Positions 1 through 10,774 of a stretch of 64,000 nucleotides of DNA are shown here, in pieces; the stretch's first letter is position 1; the number at the start of each line of letters is the position of its first letter. The stretch is from the NCBI RefSeq assembly GCF_000613445.1, contig NZ_BAIZ01000003.1:1-64000 (forward strand). Reading direction: 5' to 3'. Both the position numbers and the translations under genes were made by a program. This stretch comes from Hoylesella shahii DSM 15611 = JCM 12083. GTDB taxonomy: Bacteria > Bacteroidota > Bacteroidia > Bacteroidales > Bacteroidaceae. A model generated the notes under the pieces. It was not told the DNA's origin and searched no databases. It saw only the letters and a list, made by a program, of their open reading frames with translations.

Positions 1-98
1 CTAATTACTGGTATACAGTGCATAATCTACACAAAACACATGTTTACCAAGAAGCTAGGGCTAGGTATTTATAAGCTACGAACCTAGCAAGAAAGGGA

Positions 99-488
99 CT
101 ATTGTATTTCCTGTTTGGGCTCAATAGGCATTATCAATGGTACTATATGATCGTATTCAACAGACAACACCCCTTTAATTCCTTGGAAATAAGTCATGCT
201 TTCTTTTAATGTCGTGCCATCTGGTTTTTTAATGGCCATTGCATTAATGTTTTTATAATCATACACAATTGTCGCCTTAGACCGTTTAATGCCCTTTAGT
301 ATTGCTTCTTTTCCCACCTCCTTATCATACATCACTATAAATACTGCTGCAGAATGCTTGCCAACTGTTAGTTCTTGAATAGTTGATACACTTTCAATCT
401 TTTGCATACTGCTACATGCTTCGAGAGCAATCGTAAACAAAAACGCGAATATTATCTGCCTGGTATATTCCATAAATAGCTTGTGCAC
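99..488 (-). CDS. Putative lipoprotein with inhibitor I9-like (subtilisin propeptide) fold
   Basis: A 129-residue secreted protein. Residues 6-27 form a hydrophobic signal ending in LEACSS, a poor lipobox, so lipidation is likely but not certain; Met6 (473) is a possible alternative start. The mature part (about 45-120) reads like the peptidase propeptide/inhibitor I9 fold: AAVFIVMYDKE as first strand, IVYDYKNINAMAIKKPDG as central strands, then GIKGVLSVEYDHIVPL as last strand. In I9 families this domain folds subtilisin-like proteases or inhibits them. No protease gene is attached or adjacent, so it would act alone. The I9 link is my reading of the pattern, without a search. Confidence 0.6.
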   Translation of the reverse strand: MHKLFMEYTRQIIFAFLFTIALEACSSMQKIESVSTIQELTVGKHSAAVFIVMYDKEVGKEAILKGIKRSKATIVYDYKNINAMAIKKPDGTTLKESMTYFQGIKGVLSVEYDHIVPLIMPIEPKQEIQ

Positions 489-630
489 TAATATATTTTA
501 CGCTTTATAGACCCCTATAGTTAATCGGCAAACAAAGATTATAAGCTAAATTATGACTTTTATACACCAGCCAGACACCTCTAGTTAGATGTTTACGCCC
601 TGATTTGATGCACTTAAAGTCAAACTTGTA

Positions 631-1172
631 TTAGGAAATCTCTCCAAGTTCTCCTGTTTCAGAATCAATGATAAACCCTCTAACTGCAACATCTTTAGGG
701 ACAAGAGGGTGAGTACTGATTATCTCAACCGTTTTCTTCACTGACGTATGCGTATCCTTAAAACCTTCAAGCCAAGAGTTAAGGTCTATTCCACATTTTC
801 GAATGGTGTCTAGGGTCTCATCGGATACGCCTCTGGCTAGCATTTGGTGGTGAAAGTGGTCATAGTTCATATGACAAGCACCACAATGCGAATGGCTACA
901 ACCATAATTTCTTGCACGCCAAGTTCATAAATAGCCACAATAAGACTACGCATGGCCGAGTCGAAAGCTGAAATAACCAGACCACCTGCATTCTTAATAA
1001 TCTTTGCATCCCCATTTTTTAATCCTAAAGCAGCAGGAAGGAGTTCGGTAAGCCTGGTGTCCATACACGAAAGCACTGCTAACTTCTTATCAGGAAACTT
1101 ATCGGTGATGTATTTTTCGTAGCCTTTCTGCGCCACAAAAGTTTTGTTATAGCTTAAAATTTGGTCGATCAT
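631..1172 (-). CDS. Beta-class carbonic anhydrase, frameshifted near 894
   Basis: Interconverts CO2 and bicarbonate with a zinc ion in the cytoplasm. The N-terminal frame (867-1172) has the zinc/catalytic motif CMDTR (Cys36, Asp38, Arg40) and the conserved KIIKNAGGLV stretch. The C-terminal frame (631-870) carries the remainder of the fold. Between them, the run that should read VVAHSHCGAC, with the second zinc ligands His and Cys, is lost because one C is missing near 894: the gene has GCCATTCG where GCCCATTCG restores the family sequence. Repaired length is about 180 residues, normal for the short beta class. Either a pseudogene or a consensus error; the latter is favoured because many genes here show the same kind of break. 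Confidence 0.85.
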
Positions 1173-1358
1173 AACCTTACTATTTTATTTATACCTTACT
1201 TATATCTATCTGTTTACTTTGGATTTAGCGTAACAATTAATACCAATACGTTTTACTTTTGCCTAACAAATGCATTTTCATCTCCCCACGCTATCGAGCG
1301 ATTTGTTCAATTTAAATAGTGTTTTTGTACGCAATCGGCCAGCGCAGCGAAATGAAAT

Positions 1359-2045
1359 TTACACCCACACAAAATTTTCTTTGCCTGCACCTATCTCAAA
1401 ATGACATTTAGCAATACCCAAATCCATGTGGGTATACCCCACTAACGAGAAGCCTTTTTTAGCAAGAACTTTATGCTGATTGTTTTCAACGCGCACATAT
1501 TCAAAGTAAAATTTCTGCTGATTAATGGCAGTTGGTGCATATAATGCAGCTTGAACTCCTCGTTTGAACCACGATGGAGTGATGTCGCTTACATTACTCA
1601 CCTGCTCTATTGTCTTTACCTTATGCGACGCCCCTTGGGTTTCGCCATATCCAAGGGCTATGTAACAGGCTATTTTCTCATCGTTGGCAAGAACAAATGT
1701 GCCAGGAACTTTTGAATAACTCAAGCCCACCCAACATGTGTTTAGCCCTAACATTTGAGCCAAAAGCACCAGATGTTCTCCATAATAGCCTACGCGCTCA
1801 TCAAGGTCGTCAGACTTTTTGCCCGCCATAACCAGGTAATTGCTTACATTTTTAAACTTGCCATACTTGGCCAATGTGCCCTTGAAAGCCTTGGGCTCGT
1901 TGGTTACTAATTGGATATGTAACTTTCCTTCTTGGTTAAAACACTCTATCTTCTCTTCAAGTACCCTGACAACATCCTCTGTCAACGGCTGTTCTTTGTA
2001 TGCCCTTACACTGTGACGGGCCTCAATAGCTTCTAGTATTGTCAT
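1359..2045 (-). CDS. Nitroreductase family protein (TM1586 type)
   Basis: A 228-residue flavin-dependent oxidoreductase of the nitroreductase superfamily, probably cytoplasmic and FMN-binding. The N-terminal ARHSVRAYKEQPL motif (about 9-21) is the usual FMN phosphate-binding segment, and GLNTCWVGLSYSK (about 100-112) and the YIALGYGE strand fit the superfamily. The second half has the APTAINQQKFYF segment (about 170-181). The overall order, with two related halves in one chain, fits the TM1586 nitroreductase group. Substrate unknown. It stands alone, with gaps of about 190 bp and 670 bp on either side. Confidence 0.8.
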   Translation of the reverse strand: MTILEAIEARHSVRAYKEQPLTEDVVRVLEEKIECFNQEGKLHIQLVTNEPKAFKGTLAKYGKFKNVSNYLVMAGKKSDDLDERVGYYGEHLVLLAQMLGLNTCWVGLSYSKVPGTFVLANDEKIACYIALGYGETQGASHKVKTIEQVSNVSDITPSWFKRGVQAALYAPTAINQQKFYFEYVRVENNQHKVLAKKGFSLVGYTHMDLGIAKCHFEIGAGKENFVWV

Positions 2046-2711
2046 TATTATAATTTAACTATTCAATCCTTACCTGTGTATTCTGCATCCTAAGACGCAA
2101 TATAATCATCAGAATATACTTCTCCACTTAATCACTTCTTGTTAAGTACCAATGCACTACAACTAAGTGTAATTCTCTTTACTCGTATTTTGGCATATAT
2201 CAGCCAGATGTGTAAACTAACTTCGCCTATATTTACTTGCTTATTTTTAACATCCTTAGGATAGTCTCAACAAGGGGATGAATGATATCATTCAAATTTG
2301 TATAGAACTTTCAATAACCACAAGGTCATAAAGCAGCATTTTGGCACGTTTTACGAGTGCTAAATTACAACTTTTTCTCTATTTTTTGTTAGCTTACCAT
2401 AAATAACTTTTAATCTGCATGGCATTATTAACAATTGAATGTTGCATTCTAGTAGATAGCACAACCTAAAGGCTGAATGCCACTGCTATTATGCAACACT
2501 AAGAATTACGACCTTTCGAATAAGCCTACTGAAAAATAAGACAATAAATAAGCAAGAACTCAGATAGACTAATACGAGTAGATTATTTTCGAGTAAATTA
2601 CCGTATCTTTGCATAAGAAAAAACAAACCTTCGGCAAAGAATAAAATACAGATTGTACGAAGAGACGTTTGACAGCAAATTTAATTATATAACATTAATA
2701 AAGAAGAAACA
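2046..2711. other. Intergenic region, 666 bp
   Basis: Divergent gap between the nitroreductase (minus) and the glutaredoxin operon (plus). It is AT-rich and I see no gene. A promoter-like box for the plus-strand operon lies at 2604-2611. No repeat or strong hairpin was recognised. Confidence 0.6.
2604..2611 (+). promoter_or_regulatory. Candidate promoter box TATCTTTG
   Basis: TATCTTTG matches the Bacteroidetes -7 consensus TAnnTTTG, about 100 bases before the glutaredoxin start. No clear TTTG box lies at the expected distance upstream, so it is only a candidate. Confidence 0.4.
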
Positions 2712-3004
2712 ATGACTAAGGTTTTTGTAATGGCCACTTGCCAGATTGCACGCAGGTAAAACAAAAGTTGGCTGGAAATCCTGCATACGAACTAATAGAT
2801 ATAGGTGAACACGTAAGAAATTTAAAGCAGTTTTTGACACTACGCGACTCGAATGAGGCTTTCAACAATGCGAAAACTCATGGTAGCGTTGGCATTCCCT
2901 GCTTTTTGTTTGAAGATGGTACGGTAAAATTTGACTTGGACAGCCTTAACCTAGACAATATTCCAAGTGGCTCTGCTTGTAGTTTGGATGGAAAAGGGTG
3001 TTAA
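2712..3004 (+). CDS. Glutaredoxin-family protein, frameshifted near 2741
   Basis: A small thiol-disulfide oxidoreductase with thioredoxin fold. ATG at 2712 gives MTKVFVMATC and then the frame breaks; adding one C at 2741 (TTGCCAG to TTGCCCAG) gives the active site CPDC and continues into the long frame to 3004. The cis-proline strand VGIPCFLFEDG is present and the C-terminus is cysteine-containing (SACSLDGKGC). Repaired length is 97 residues. It is followed 15 bp later by a GlsB-type membrane protein and then a DUF1294 protein, suggesting one transcript. Redox partner unknown. Confidence 0.8.
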
Positions 3005-3019
3005 TTTAGGTGGTTTATT

Positions 3020-3283
3020 ATGCTAGAACATATCGCTGATTTTACAGCCTGGCCAATTCTTACTGGTTTCTTAGTGGGATATATTGCTAACCGTATCATG
3101 AGCGGTGAAGGCAAAGGGTGCTGCATGAACTTTATCATTGGTGTTGTGGGTAGTTATGCTGGTAGCTTAATTAGTCATTTGCTGAACATCGAATTGTTTG
3201 GTAAAGGATACATCACCAATTTCGTTTTCTGCGTTGCTGGCGCTGTAACCGTTCTTTGGATTTGGAAGAAGATTTTCGATTAG
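3020..3283 (+). CDS. GlsB/YeaQ/YmgE-type transglycosylase-associated membrane protein
   Basis: An 87-residue inner-membrane protein with three hydrophobic segments (about 10-27, 36-55, 66-84) and the glycine-rich pattern FLVGYIANRIMSGEGKGCCM followed by IIGVVGSYAGS, which is the signature of the GlsB/YeaQ family. The family name 'transglycosylase-associated' is historical and its biochemical role is unclear; members are often stress induced. It lies between the glutaredoxin gene and the DUF1294 gene with short gaps. Confidence 0.8.
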   Translation: MLEHIADFTAWPILTGFLVGYIANRIMSGEGKGCCMNFIIGVVGSYAGSLISHLLNIELFGKGYITNFVFCVAGAVTVLWIWKKIFD

Positions 3284-3287
3284 CGTA

Positions 3288-3578
3288 ATGAATGAGCTGG
3301 TTATACGCCTACTTCTTGTCTACCTCGCCCTAAGCAACCTACTGAGTTTGTCGCTCTTCGGAATAGACAAATGGAAAGCTAAACACACTAAATGGCGCAT
3401 TTCTGAGAAAACGCTTTTATTGGTGGCCGCCATAGGTGGCAGTATTGGGGCGTGGGTAGGCATGAAACTATGGCATCACAAAACGCAACACAAGAAGTTT
3501 AAGTATGGCGTGCCTCTGATATTCATTATTCAACTTGCTGCGCTATTATTTGCCTCATACAAAATATATTGCGCTTAG
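3288..3578 (+). CDS. DUF1294 family membrane protein
   Basis: A 96-residue protein with hydrophobic segments at about 5-24, 43-60 and 74-94. The stretch FGIDKWKAKHTKWRISEKTLL followed by a glycine-rich segment and HHKTQHKKFKYG is the conserved core of DUF1294, a family of small inner-membrane proteins with no known function. It starts 4 bp after the GlsB-type gene and closes the three-gene plus-strand set. Confidence 0.85.
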   Translation: MNELVIRLLLVYLALSNLLSLSLFGIDKWKAKHTKWRISEKTLLLVAAIGGSIGAWVGMKLWHHKTQHKKFKYGVPLIFIIQLAALLFASYKIYCA

Positions 3579-3730
3579 ATAGACTAGCCAAGCCTAGACT
3601 TAATAATGGTCCAACAAATAGTACTACGTACTGAGGAGGCATAGAATTTTATACGTATGAAAGAGAGAACAAATTCTTTTGTATAATAATGTTTAGCTGC
3701 GAGCTAAAACTTCTATCACACAAAAATCAT

Positions 3731-3762
3731 TGCGGGATTGTCTTTAAACAGGCAATTCCGCA
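3731..3762 (+). terminator. Hairpin, likely terminator of the glutaredoxin-DUF1294 operon
   Basis: Arms TGCGGGATTG (3731-3740) and CAATTCCGCA (3753-3762) pair over 10 bp with one G-U. The T tract after it is weak (TTTAT). Confidence 0.5.
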
Positions 3763-3862
3763 TTTATAAAAAACAAGTCCTTGCCTAACCAACTTTCCGT
3801 TATTCGGATTTAGTCTGGACTTTCACCCCTAAGACTATATTCATGCCATACATACCAAAAGA

Positions 3863-3885
3863 GGATGTGCTATAACAGCACACCC
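3863..3885 (-). terminator. Terminator after the multi-barrel gene
   Basis: On the minus strand GGGTGTGCT and AGCACATCC pair across a 5-base loop and are followed by TCTTTTGG, about 50 bases past the stop of the giant outer-membrane protein gene. Confidence 0.6.
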
Positions 3886-3938
3886 CCTTCCTTGATAGAA
3901 TATTGAGCAATTAAATTAATGTTGTCTTGATTAGTGAG

Positions 3939-6900
3939 TTAGAACTTATATTGAAGACCAACGTTCAAGCTATTAACAAAGGTTCCTGGTTTGGTGTAAA
4001 CCTGAACACTTGGATATTGCTTGCTGTCCATTCGATAAATCGTGTGACTGTAGAACAAAGCCATCTTAGGACTTACGTTGTAAGAAATGATTCCACCAAC
4101 GTTCCAAGCCAGTCCATTTCCAGCTTTACTCATTACATAAGATGGTCCAACATACAACGAGACATCATATCTTCTAGCAGGGTTAACACCTGCAAAGGCG
4201 TTAAGGATATGGAAGTTATAGTCCAAAGAGAACAAAGTGTTATTAAACTCTACGGCTTCTAATCTACCACCTGTTTTCTCCCAAACTTTGTCTTGCAGAT
4301 ATTCGGCGCTAACACGAATACCATGACAACCATTGAGTTTGTAACCTAAGAAGACTAAACCATTCTTAAAGAAAGAATATTCTTGGCCACGATATCTCCA
4401 TGTATGAACTGTTGTGTTCCAACCTCCACCAGCTGCAGCATAGAAGCCCGTTACCGGGTTATATTCAACAGTGTTTTCGTCCGTTGGCGTCACTTCTTGT
4501 TTCTTGTCTTGTTTTTCACCTAACAACAAAGAGAGACCAAATTTCAAGGACAATTCATTTGTTTTCTCTACCGATTGTAGTTTCTCGAAGCCCCTAATCA
4601 GAGTATAAGTAGGCTCGATGTTAAATCGCAAGTTATTCGTAAGTTTAAGCCATATCTGCGTTCCAAAGCGCCATTGGTTAATACTGTTCTCAACAGCTTT
4701 AGTACGATTAGTTACGAACTTGATTCCACCAGTACCAGCACCTGCAAACAGATTTATACCAGCTGTTGAATTCCAGTCATAATTTTTCATTATGCCAAAT
4801 GGGTTGAGCATCAAATCCAATGTTCCAGCATACAAGCCCACTTGATACCTACACTCTTCGAGCGGGTCGTTGGTCCAGTCAGCATTGCTTACTTGGATAC
4901 CACCTCGTAAACCAATTGCTGAATTCAGCCACCAACCAATATTGGCGTTGGCTGTGAAGCCCATAGAAGCATTCTTCGATACGTTGAAATTATTAAACCA
5001 CGTTGGTCCAACTGCATATTCGAAGGTTAATGGCTGATGATGATAGTCACATGCCAAAGAACTTAACGCATCACGTAAAGAACCATTCATATTATACAAC
5101 ACACCAACACTCAGACTATTAACGTAAGTACCAGGTGTACGATAAACTTGAGCTGTTTTATATCTGTCTTTACCCATTCTGTAAACAGTATGACTGTAGA
5201 ACAATGATAGATTCTTTGTTAGCTGGTAAGAGAGAATACCTCCGAAGTTCCAACCCCAATTTGTTCCTTGTTCACCAAGTGCCAATGAAGGACCTAAGTA
5301 CAATGAGGCATCCCATCTACGCCCTGGTCTAAAACCTGTAATTGCATTAAGAACATTGAACTGATAATCTAGAGATAATAAGGTATTCTTAAATTCTTGC
5401 TTTTCGTACCTACCAGGAGCATTGAAGTCAGTCCAGACATAGTCGTAAAGATATTCACCACTTAGACGGACTCCATGATATTCGTTCAAATTGTATCCAG
5501 CAAATACATGACCATTCTTCAAGAACTCAAAGCCACGACCTGTATGACGCCAAGTATGAACAGTTGTATTCCAGCCTAAGCCTGCTCCGAAGAAGAATCC
5601 ATATGGAGAACGAGCACGAGCCTGTGTGGCGCTGTCCAATTCAACATTCTTTTCCTTGTCCGACTTATCGCGTAAAATCATAGCGACACCCAGTTTCAAT
5701 GCAAGTTCATCTACATGCTTAGCAACACGTCCATGATCGAATCCTTTCATCCTAGAGAATGTAGGTTCGATATTAAAGCGAAGGTCATCTGCCATCTTAA
5801 CCCATAGTTGGGCACCAAACCTATATTCATGGAATTTCGTTTCATAAGCTGTCTTCCTACTAGTTACAAATCGTATCTTACCAAGACCCGTACCCATGAA
5901 CAGATTGAAGCCAAATGGCATATTCCAATCATACTTGCTTCTTATGCCTAGAGGATTGAACAGCAAGTCAACCGTTCCTGCCAAAAGACCCAACTGGTTC
6001 TTACGTGCTCATTAAGGTCATGCGACCAGTCTGCATTACTTATATGAATACCACCACGCATACCGATTGCCGAATTAAGCCAAAGGCCTAAGTAAGTATT
6101 GGCAGTATAACCAAGTGAGCTACCTTTAGAAATGGGTAGATTGTCATACCAAGATGGTCCAATGCTGTACTCAAAAGTTAAAGGTTGACGAGAGTAATCA
6201 GATTTTGTCAAATGACTTAGCCCTAGAAGGACGTCACGGATAGGTTGGTTAATCGTATAGAGCACACCAACGTTTAGACTATTCACATAAGTTCCGTCAT
6301 TACCATATATCTGATTCGTTTCATAACGATCTTTAGGCATTCTGTAAACAGTGTGATTATAGAAAAGCGCTAAACTGCTTGTTAAGCTATATGTTAGCAT
6401 ACCTCCGAAGTTGAATGCCAACTGTTTAGCATCTCCACGTGCCCATGTAGGACCACCATATAGATAAACGTTCCACCTACGATATGGATTATATCCTGCG
6501 AATGCATTCATGATGTTAAACTGATAATCAAGAGATAACATCATGTTTTGGAGATTCTGATTATTTAACCCATTACTGAGGTCATTCAACTCATGCAATC
6601 TATCGCCAAGATATTCGGCACTAATACGGAAACCATGTAAAGTGTTAAAGTTATAACCAGCAAAGAATTCTGCATTCTTCAAGGCGAGATTATCTCCACC
6701 AGTATATCTCCATGCTTTAACCATAGTATTCCAGCCAAATCCGAGTCCTAAGAAGAATCCACGATTGGGAGACATTCTCATTGAAACAGGAACACTGTCT
6801 GCAGGAATGAGCAACTTTTCTCTATGTGCTTTATCGCGGAAGAGAACAGCAAGACCAAGTTTAAGCCCTAATTCATCGTATTGTTTACGCTCTTTTACAT

Positions 6901-8320
6901 TCGAAGCATTATATAACTCTACGAAAGAATAAGATGGTTCTATGTTTAGTCTAAGGTCGTTACACAGTTTCATCCAAACCTGCGCACCCGTACGATAGCT
7001 CACATAGTTTCCACTATAAGAGCCATAATGCCATTCGTTAGCTAATTTTTGTTGACCATATTCGTAACCAGCAAATAAATTAAAGCCTACATTACTATCC
7101 CAATTATATTTGCGTGTAAATCCTAATGGATTGAACAACATGTCTAATACAACGCCACGAGAACCAATCATGCTTCTAGTGTTAATACCGCGATTAACAG
7201 GTCTGTCAGCCCAATCTGCATTAGAAACATGGAATCCAGCACGAAGACCAATAGCAGATGATAGCCACCATCCCATATAGACATTGCTACTCCAACCTAA
7301 GGTACTCATAATAGGCAGTTCAGTACGATTATGGAAAGCTGCACCTATATTATATTCAAAGAAGAAAGGTTTACGCCAAGGCTTTTTCCTATATTCTTCT
7401 AAGAACAAACGCTCGCTATCAGCAAAACGCTTTAAGAAAATACCTTTATCTTTCTCAGAAGAAAGATTTGGCCACAAGTACCAAATATAAGACATATTGA
7501 TACCATAAGCAAGGTCAAGACTTTCAAAATCCGTTCCTTTGACAAGGTCGTGAGTTCTAGTAGCAAGTCTCATATATGGCTCAAAAGCCAATGAAGCATG
7601 AGGACTAGTAGCTATTTTGAACTGCATTCCAAATCGAGCATTGTAGGATAACCCAGATGTTTCAGCATAATAAGGCACAAAAGTATTCTCGGTTGCACCT
7701 AAACTAGCCTTTTGCACACCTACTCCAATTGTACCAGACACATTTAAAGGTCTGTCAGGACGGTTACCCATGAGGTAGTTACTGAAATTAAACATATAGT
7801 CAATTCCACCACCCCAAGCGCTATACGTCGTTGTAGAAGAAAAGCCAAGAGAAGACTTAGTGAAGCCCCATGACTTTTCTGCGAAAATACGAATTGTGCT
7901 CATCGGACTTAATTCTCTTGCAATACCAACATGTAGGTTGGCAATGGGCGTATAACTAAACTTATCGTTGGGCAAAAATAGAGACGCACCACCACCAAGC
8001 GTTACATAAGTATGGCTAAAGATTAGACTATCCAAGAAATGGTCGCCAGCATAACGGTGCCTTTTGTCAAGCACGAAACGAAGACCATTATATCCTCTAG
8101 GACGTGGAACACCCACAACAGAGTCTTGTTTAGTTTCCAACACCGAGTCGGGCAATAAGTTCTCCAAGTCCTCCAAATCCATTTTCACAGAATCCTGCTT
8201 AACAATGGAGTCTGGTTCAGAAATATAGAAACGTTTGTTGACTGGATGAGAACTGGCCCATGCACTGGCACACAATGGGAGTAGTCCTGCAAACATTACA
8301 ACAAGGATTCTCTTTTTCAT
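3939..8320 (-). CDS. Giant outer-membrane protein with about seven tandem beta-barrel-like modules, frameshifted near 5995
   Basis: Two overlapping frames (5948-8347 and 3939-5993) join into one protein of about 1,460 residues if one C is restored near 5995 (ACCAG to ACCCAG). Met at 8320 gives a clean signal peptide (MKKRILVVMFAGLLPLCASAWA). After an acidic linker there is one divergent barrel-like module (about 110-300), then three copies of a unit of about 365 residues. Each unit has a B half, beginning LTFEYSIGPSW and containing NADW, FNPLG, LRFNIEPT and ending in a charged linker (LRDKSDKEK), and an A half, beginning FFxGxGxGWNT and containing LSLDYQFN, LFYSHTVYRM and ending YVNSLxVG. The chain ends in YKF, an aromatic end typical of outer-membrane barrels. 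Function unknown; last gene of a five-gene envelope operon. Confidence 0.75.
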
Positions 8321-8353
8321 TGTATATCTTCTTAAAATAACATTCATATTCTA

Positions 8354-10759
8354 TCACTCGGAAGCTGCTTCTTGTGTAGCAGGCTTCGCCATCATCATGT
8401 TAAACTTTTCCCTATACAGGTCTTTTTTACTCTCAACATACGGATATTTCTTACGAATATCATCAGTAATGTTGCCGTCTGTCTTGTAGAATCGCTCGTA
8501 GAAGGAAGGATCCATATCAAAACAATGCTGGAAATAAGCCAAGAATTTAGGAGTATCGTTGCTCTGCATCTTAACAGCAGCCTCTGATCCAAATTCCTTT
8601 ATTAGGTTCATGAAATCATTTTCCTGTTCAATGTCAGGATTATTAGCTGCAATTACACCTTTAAGATACCATTTCTTTACAAGGTTATCAGGCAAAGAGT
8701 CTACTAAAGGATTCAGAGTTTCATAACTTACCCCCAATTCGGGAGCTAATTCAACACTTAAGATAGCCTTATTAAGAGGGCTCACGTTCATCACAAAGTT
8801 CAAAGCATCTGAAGCCCTTTGCTCTTCCTCAGGAGTCTTATTCTGTTTGAAGAACAAAGATTCAAGATCGATGAACATCTTCAAATCGTGGAATTTCTCA
8901 GTATCAGGCAATTTATTAGCCAAGTGTGCAGATTGACTAAGCTTTCTAGATTTCAAGAACATCAAAGCCTGGTTAGCAACAACTTCTTTAAAGTTTATCG
9001 TATACATATAAGAACTTTCAAAAGCAACAGGACGCTGAACTTCAACTCCAGAAGCCATATCAATGAAAGGTTCAAGTACAGATAGATTTATTGAATCTTG
9101 CTCTAACAGTTCAATAGCGATACGGTTCGCAAGGTAAGCAGCAAAAGCACTAAACTTCGCTGTCTTCCTAGACATATTCTCTTTATACGCTCTATGAGTC
9201 AACTTTCTAAGTTCTACAGAGTCTGTAATCTGGGTGAACAAGTTGTAATAGTCACCATTAGAGAAATACTCTTCGCCTCCTGGTCTATATCTATTATCAT
9301 TATAGTACGCCCATACAGCTTCTTTAGGTTCCATAATCTTGTTTCTACGCAAGGTATATGTACTACGCATCAAACGCTGATTTTGCATAATCTGTTCAAT
9401 CACAGGGTTACTTGTCATCATACGTTTGATACCTGCAAAATCTTTTGCTTTTGCATACTTACGAAGTTCGTCTGCCTCAGAGGCCTGACCTCTTTGAACC
9501 AAAGAGTCAGCCACATCATCCCAGGTATACACCAATGGTTCCTTAACCGTCAAACTAGCGCTACGGATATGACTACCAATCATTGACAATATTTTACGAG
9601 CTCTTTTCTTTGCCAACTCAACGTTCAACGAAAGTCCACCTTCAGGAGAAGCAGTACCTTGTACAGAAATATTCATCAAAGATGTACCATATGAACGAAG
9701 CTCTTCAATAAGAAAGTCTAGCGTTTTCTGGTTCTCTTCATCAGTAGTTAATTCATCCTTACCGACCACGAAAGTTACTTGTAAGTCTCGAGGAACTTCC
9801 AATAGACGAGCTCTAACAGTTTCAAAGAAACGAGGCCCTAACTCCATGTGTTTTGCAGACGCACCTAAGTCTAACATTTTCCAAGGACGCCTAACATTAT
9901 TAGTACCTTCCTTGTTATCGTTAAAATATACATGCGTATAGTCTTCAAGGCTAATTTTTGCTTTCCACTTGTAGTTTTTGTCAATATCAGGTTTGGGATA
10001 TGTTATATCCCAACTAAAACTGAATGGGCCATTAGACATCACATTATCAGGAACATAATAAGCATGGAGGGAATCGTTTCTTTCGTAACCATAACTTTTA
10101 CGTTTGATCTGGTTTTGATGATATTTATCTCCTTCAAATACAAGCGGTTCAAGATATTGGATGGTATCACCTGTATTGGTATTAACAGCTACAGGCTGGA
10201 AAATCAATCTCGAGTGCTTAGTTGTATACCAAGCAGGTAGAGCAATTCCAACAGTCCATCGCATATTCTCACCATCATCAACAGGAGGAACTTCCTTAAA
10301 GTCAACGCCATGCTTCTTTGCGAAAACATTAACGTTCTTAATAAGAATACCATCAGCTCTAGTTGGAGCAAAAACGATATCATAATTAAGCTTACCACCA
10401 ACAATATCGACAATTTTAAGAACACCTTCATTTATCAAGAGCATCGTACCACCCACAGAGATATCAGCTTCAAAGTGACCTTCGTAGTCAGGAATAACAA
10501 CATCGTTACTTTTAATTTTCACGATGCTTCCCGACATACCATTCTGTGAATTATACAGCTGAGCTTGTTTACGTGCCTCGGCCTTATTATCAAAGATGTA
10601 AATTGGCACAGACAAAGGCATCTTTCCAGAAACCTGTCCGTTCATTTCCTTCATCGACTTAGACACACTACCAGTGATATGAATGGCTTGAGCTTTCATT
10701 TTCAGGGTAAACAACCCCAAAAATAGTAGCAAGACAATTATCTTCTCTAGTTTCATCAT
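8354..10759 (-). CDS. DUF3868-like envelope protein with OmpA-like segment
   Basis: An 801-residue secreted protein with a signal peptide (about 1-23). The N-terminal 300 residues are beta-rich and resemble DUF3868, a Bacteroidetes family found near fimbrial and outer-membrane genes. Residues about 330-395 form an OmpA-like region: FVVGKDELTTDEENQKTLDF, then ISVQGTASPEGG and N-x3-LAKKRARKI, the pattern used by peptidoglycan-binding OmpA-type domains. The remaining 400 residues are mostly helical and charged. It lies 15 bp after the small DUF3575 gene and 33 bp before the multi-barrel gene, so the three are probably co-translated. I infer an envelope anchor; the exact role is unknown. Confidence 0.65.
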   Translation of the reverse strand: MMKLEKIIVLLLFLGLFTLKMKAQAIHITGSVSKSMKEMNGQVSGKMPLSVPIYIFDNKAEARKQAQLYNSQNGMSGSIVKIKSNDVVIPDYEGHFEADISVGGTMLLINEGVLKIVDIVGGKLNYDIVFAPTRADGILIKNVNVFAKKHGVDFKEVPPVDDGENMRWTVGIALPAWYTTKHSRLIFQPVAVNTNTGDTIQYLEPLVFEGDKYHQNQIKRKSYGYERNDSLHAYYVPDNVMSNGPFSFSWDITYPKPDIDKNYKWKAKISLEDYTHVYFNDNKEGTNNVRRPWKMLDLGASAKHMELGPRFFETVRARLLEVPRDLQVTFVVGKDELTTDEENQKTLDFLIEELRSYGTSLMNISVQGTASPEGGLSLNVELAKKRARKILSMIGSHIRSASLTVKEPLVYTWDDVADSLVQRGQASEADELRKYAKAKDFAGIKRMMTSNPVIEQIMQNQRLMRSTYTLRRNKIMEPKEAVWAYYNDNRYRPGGEEYFSNGDYYNLFTQITDSVELRKLTHRAYKENMSRKTAKFSAFAAYLANRIAIELLEQDSINLSVLEPFIDMASGVEVQRPVAFESSYMYTINFKEVVANQALMFLKSRKLSQSAHLANKLPDTEKFHDLKMFIDLESLFFKQNKTPEEEQRASDALNFVMNVSPLNKAILSVELAPELGVSYETLNPLVDSLPDNLVKKWYLKGVIAANNPDIEQENDFMNLIKEFGSEAAVKMQSNDTPKFLAYFQHCFDMDPSFYERFYKTDGNITDDIRKKYPYVESKKDLYREKFNMMMAKPATQEAASE

Positions 10760-10774
10760 ATATCCTCCTATTGC

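Noticed and set aside
60..88. 7-bp inverted repeat GCTAGGT/ACCTAGC as terminator of the first gene
   Set aside because: Stem is short and no T tract follows, so it was not listed as a terminator.
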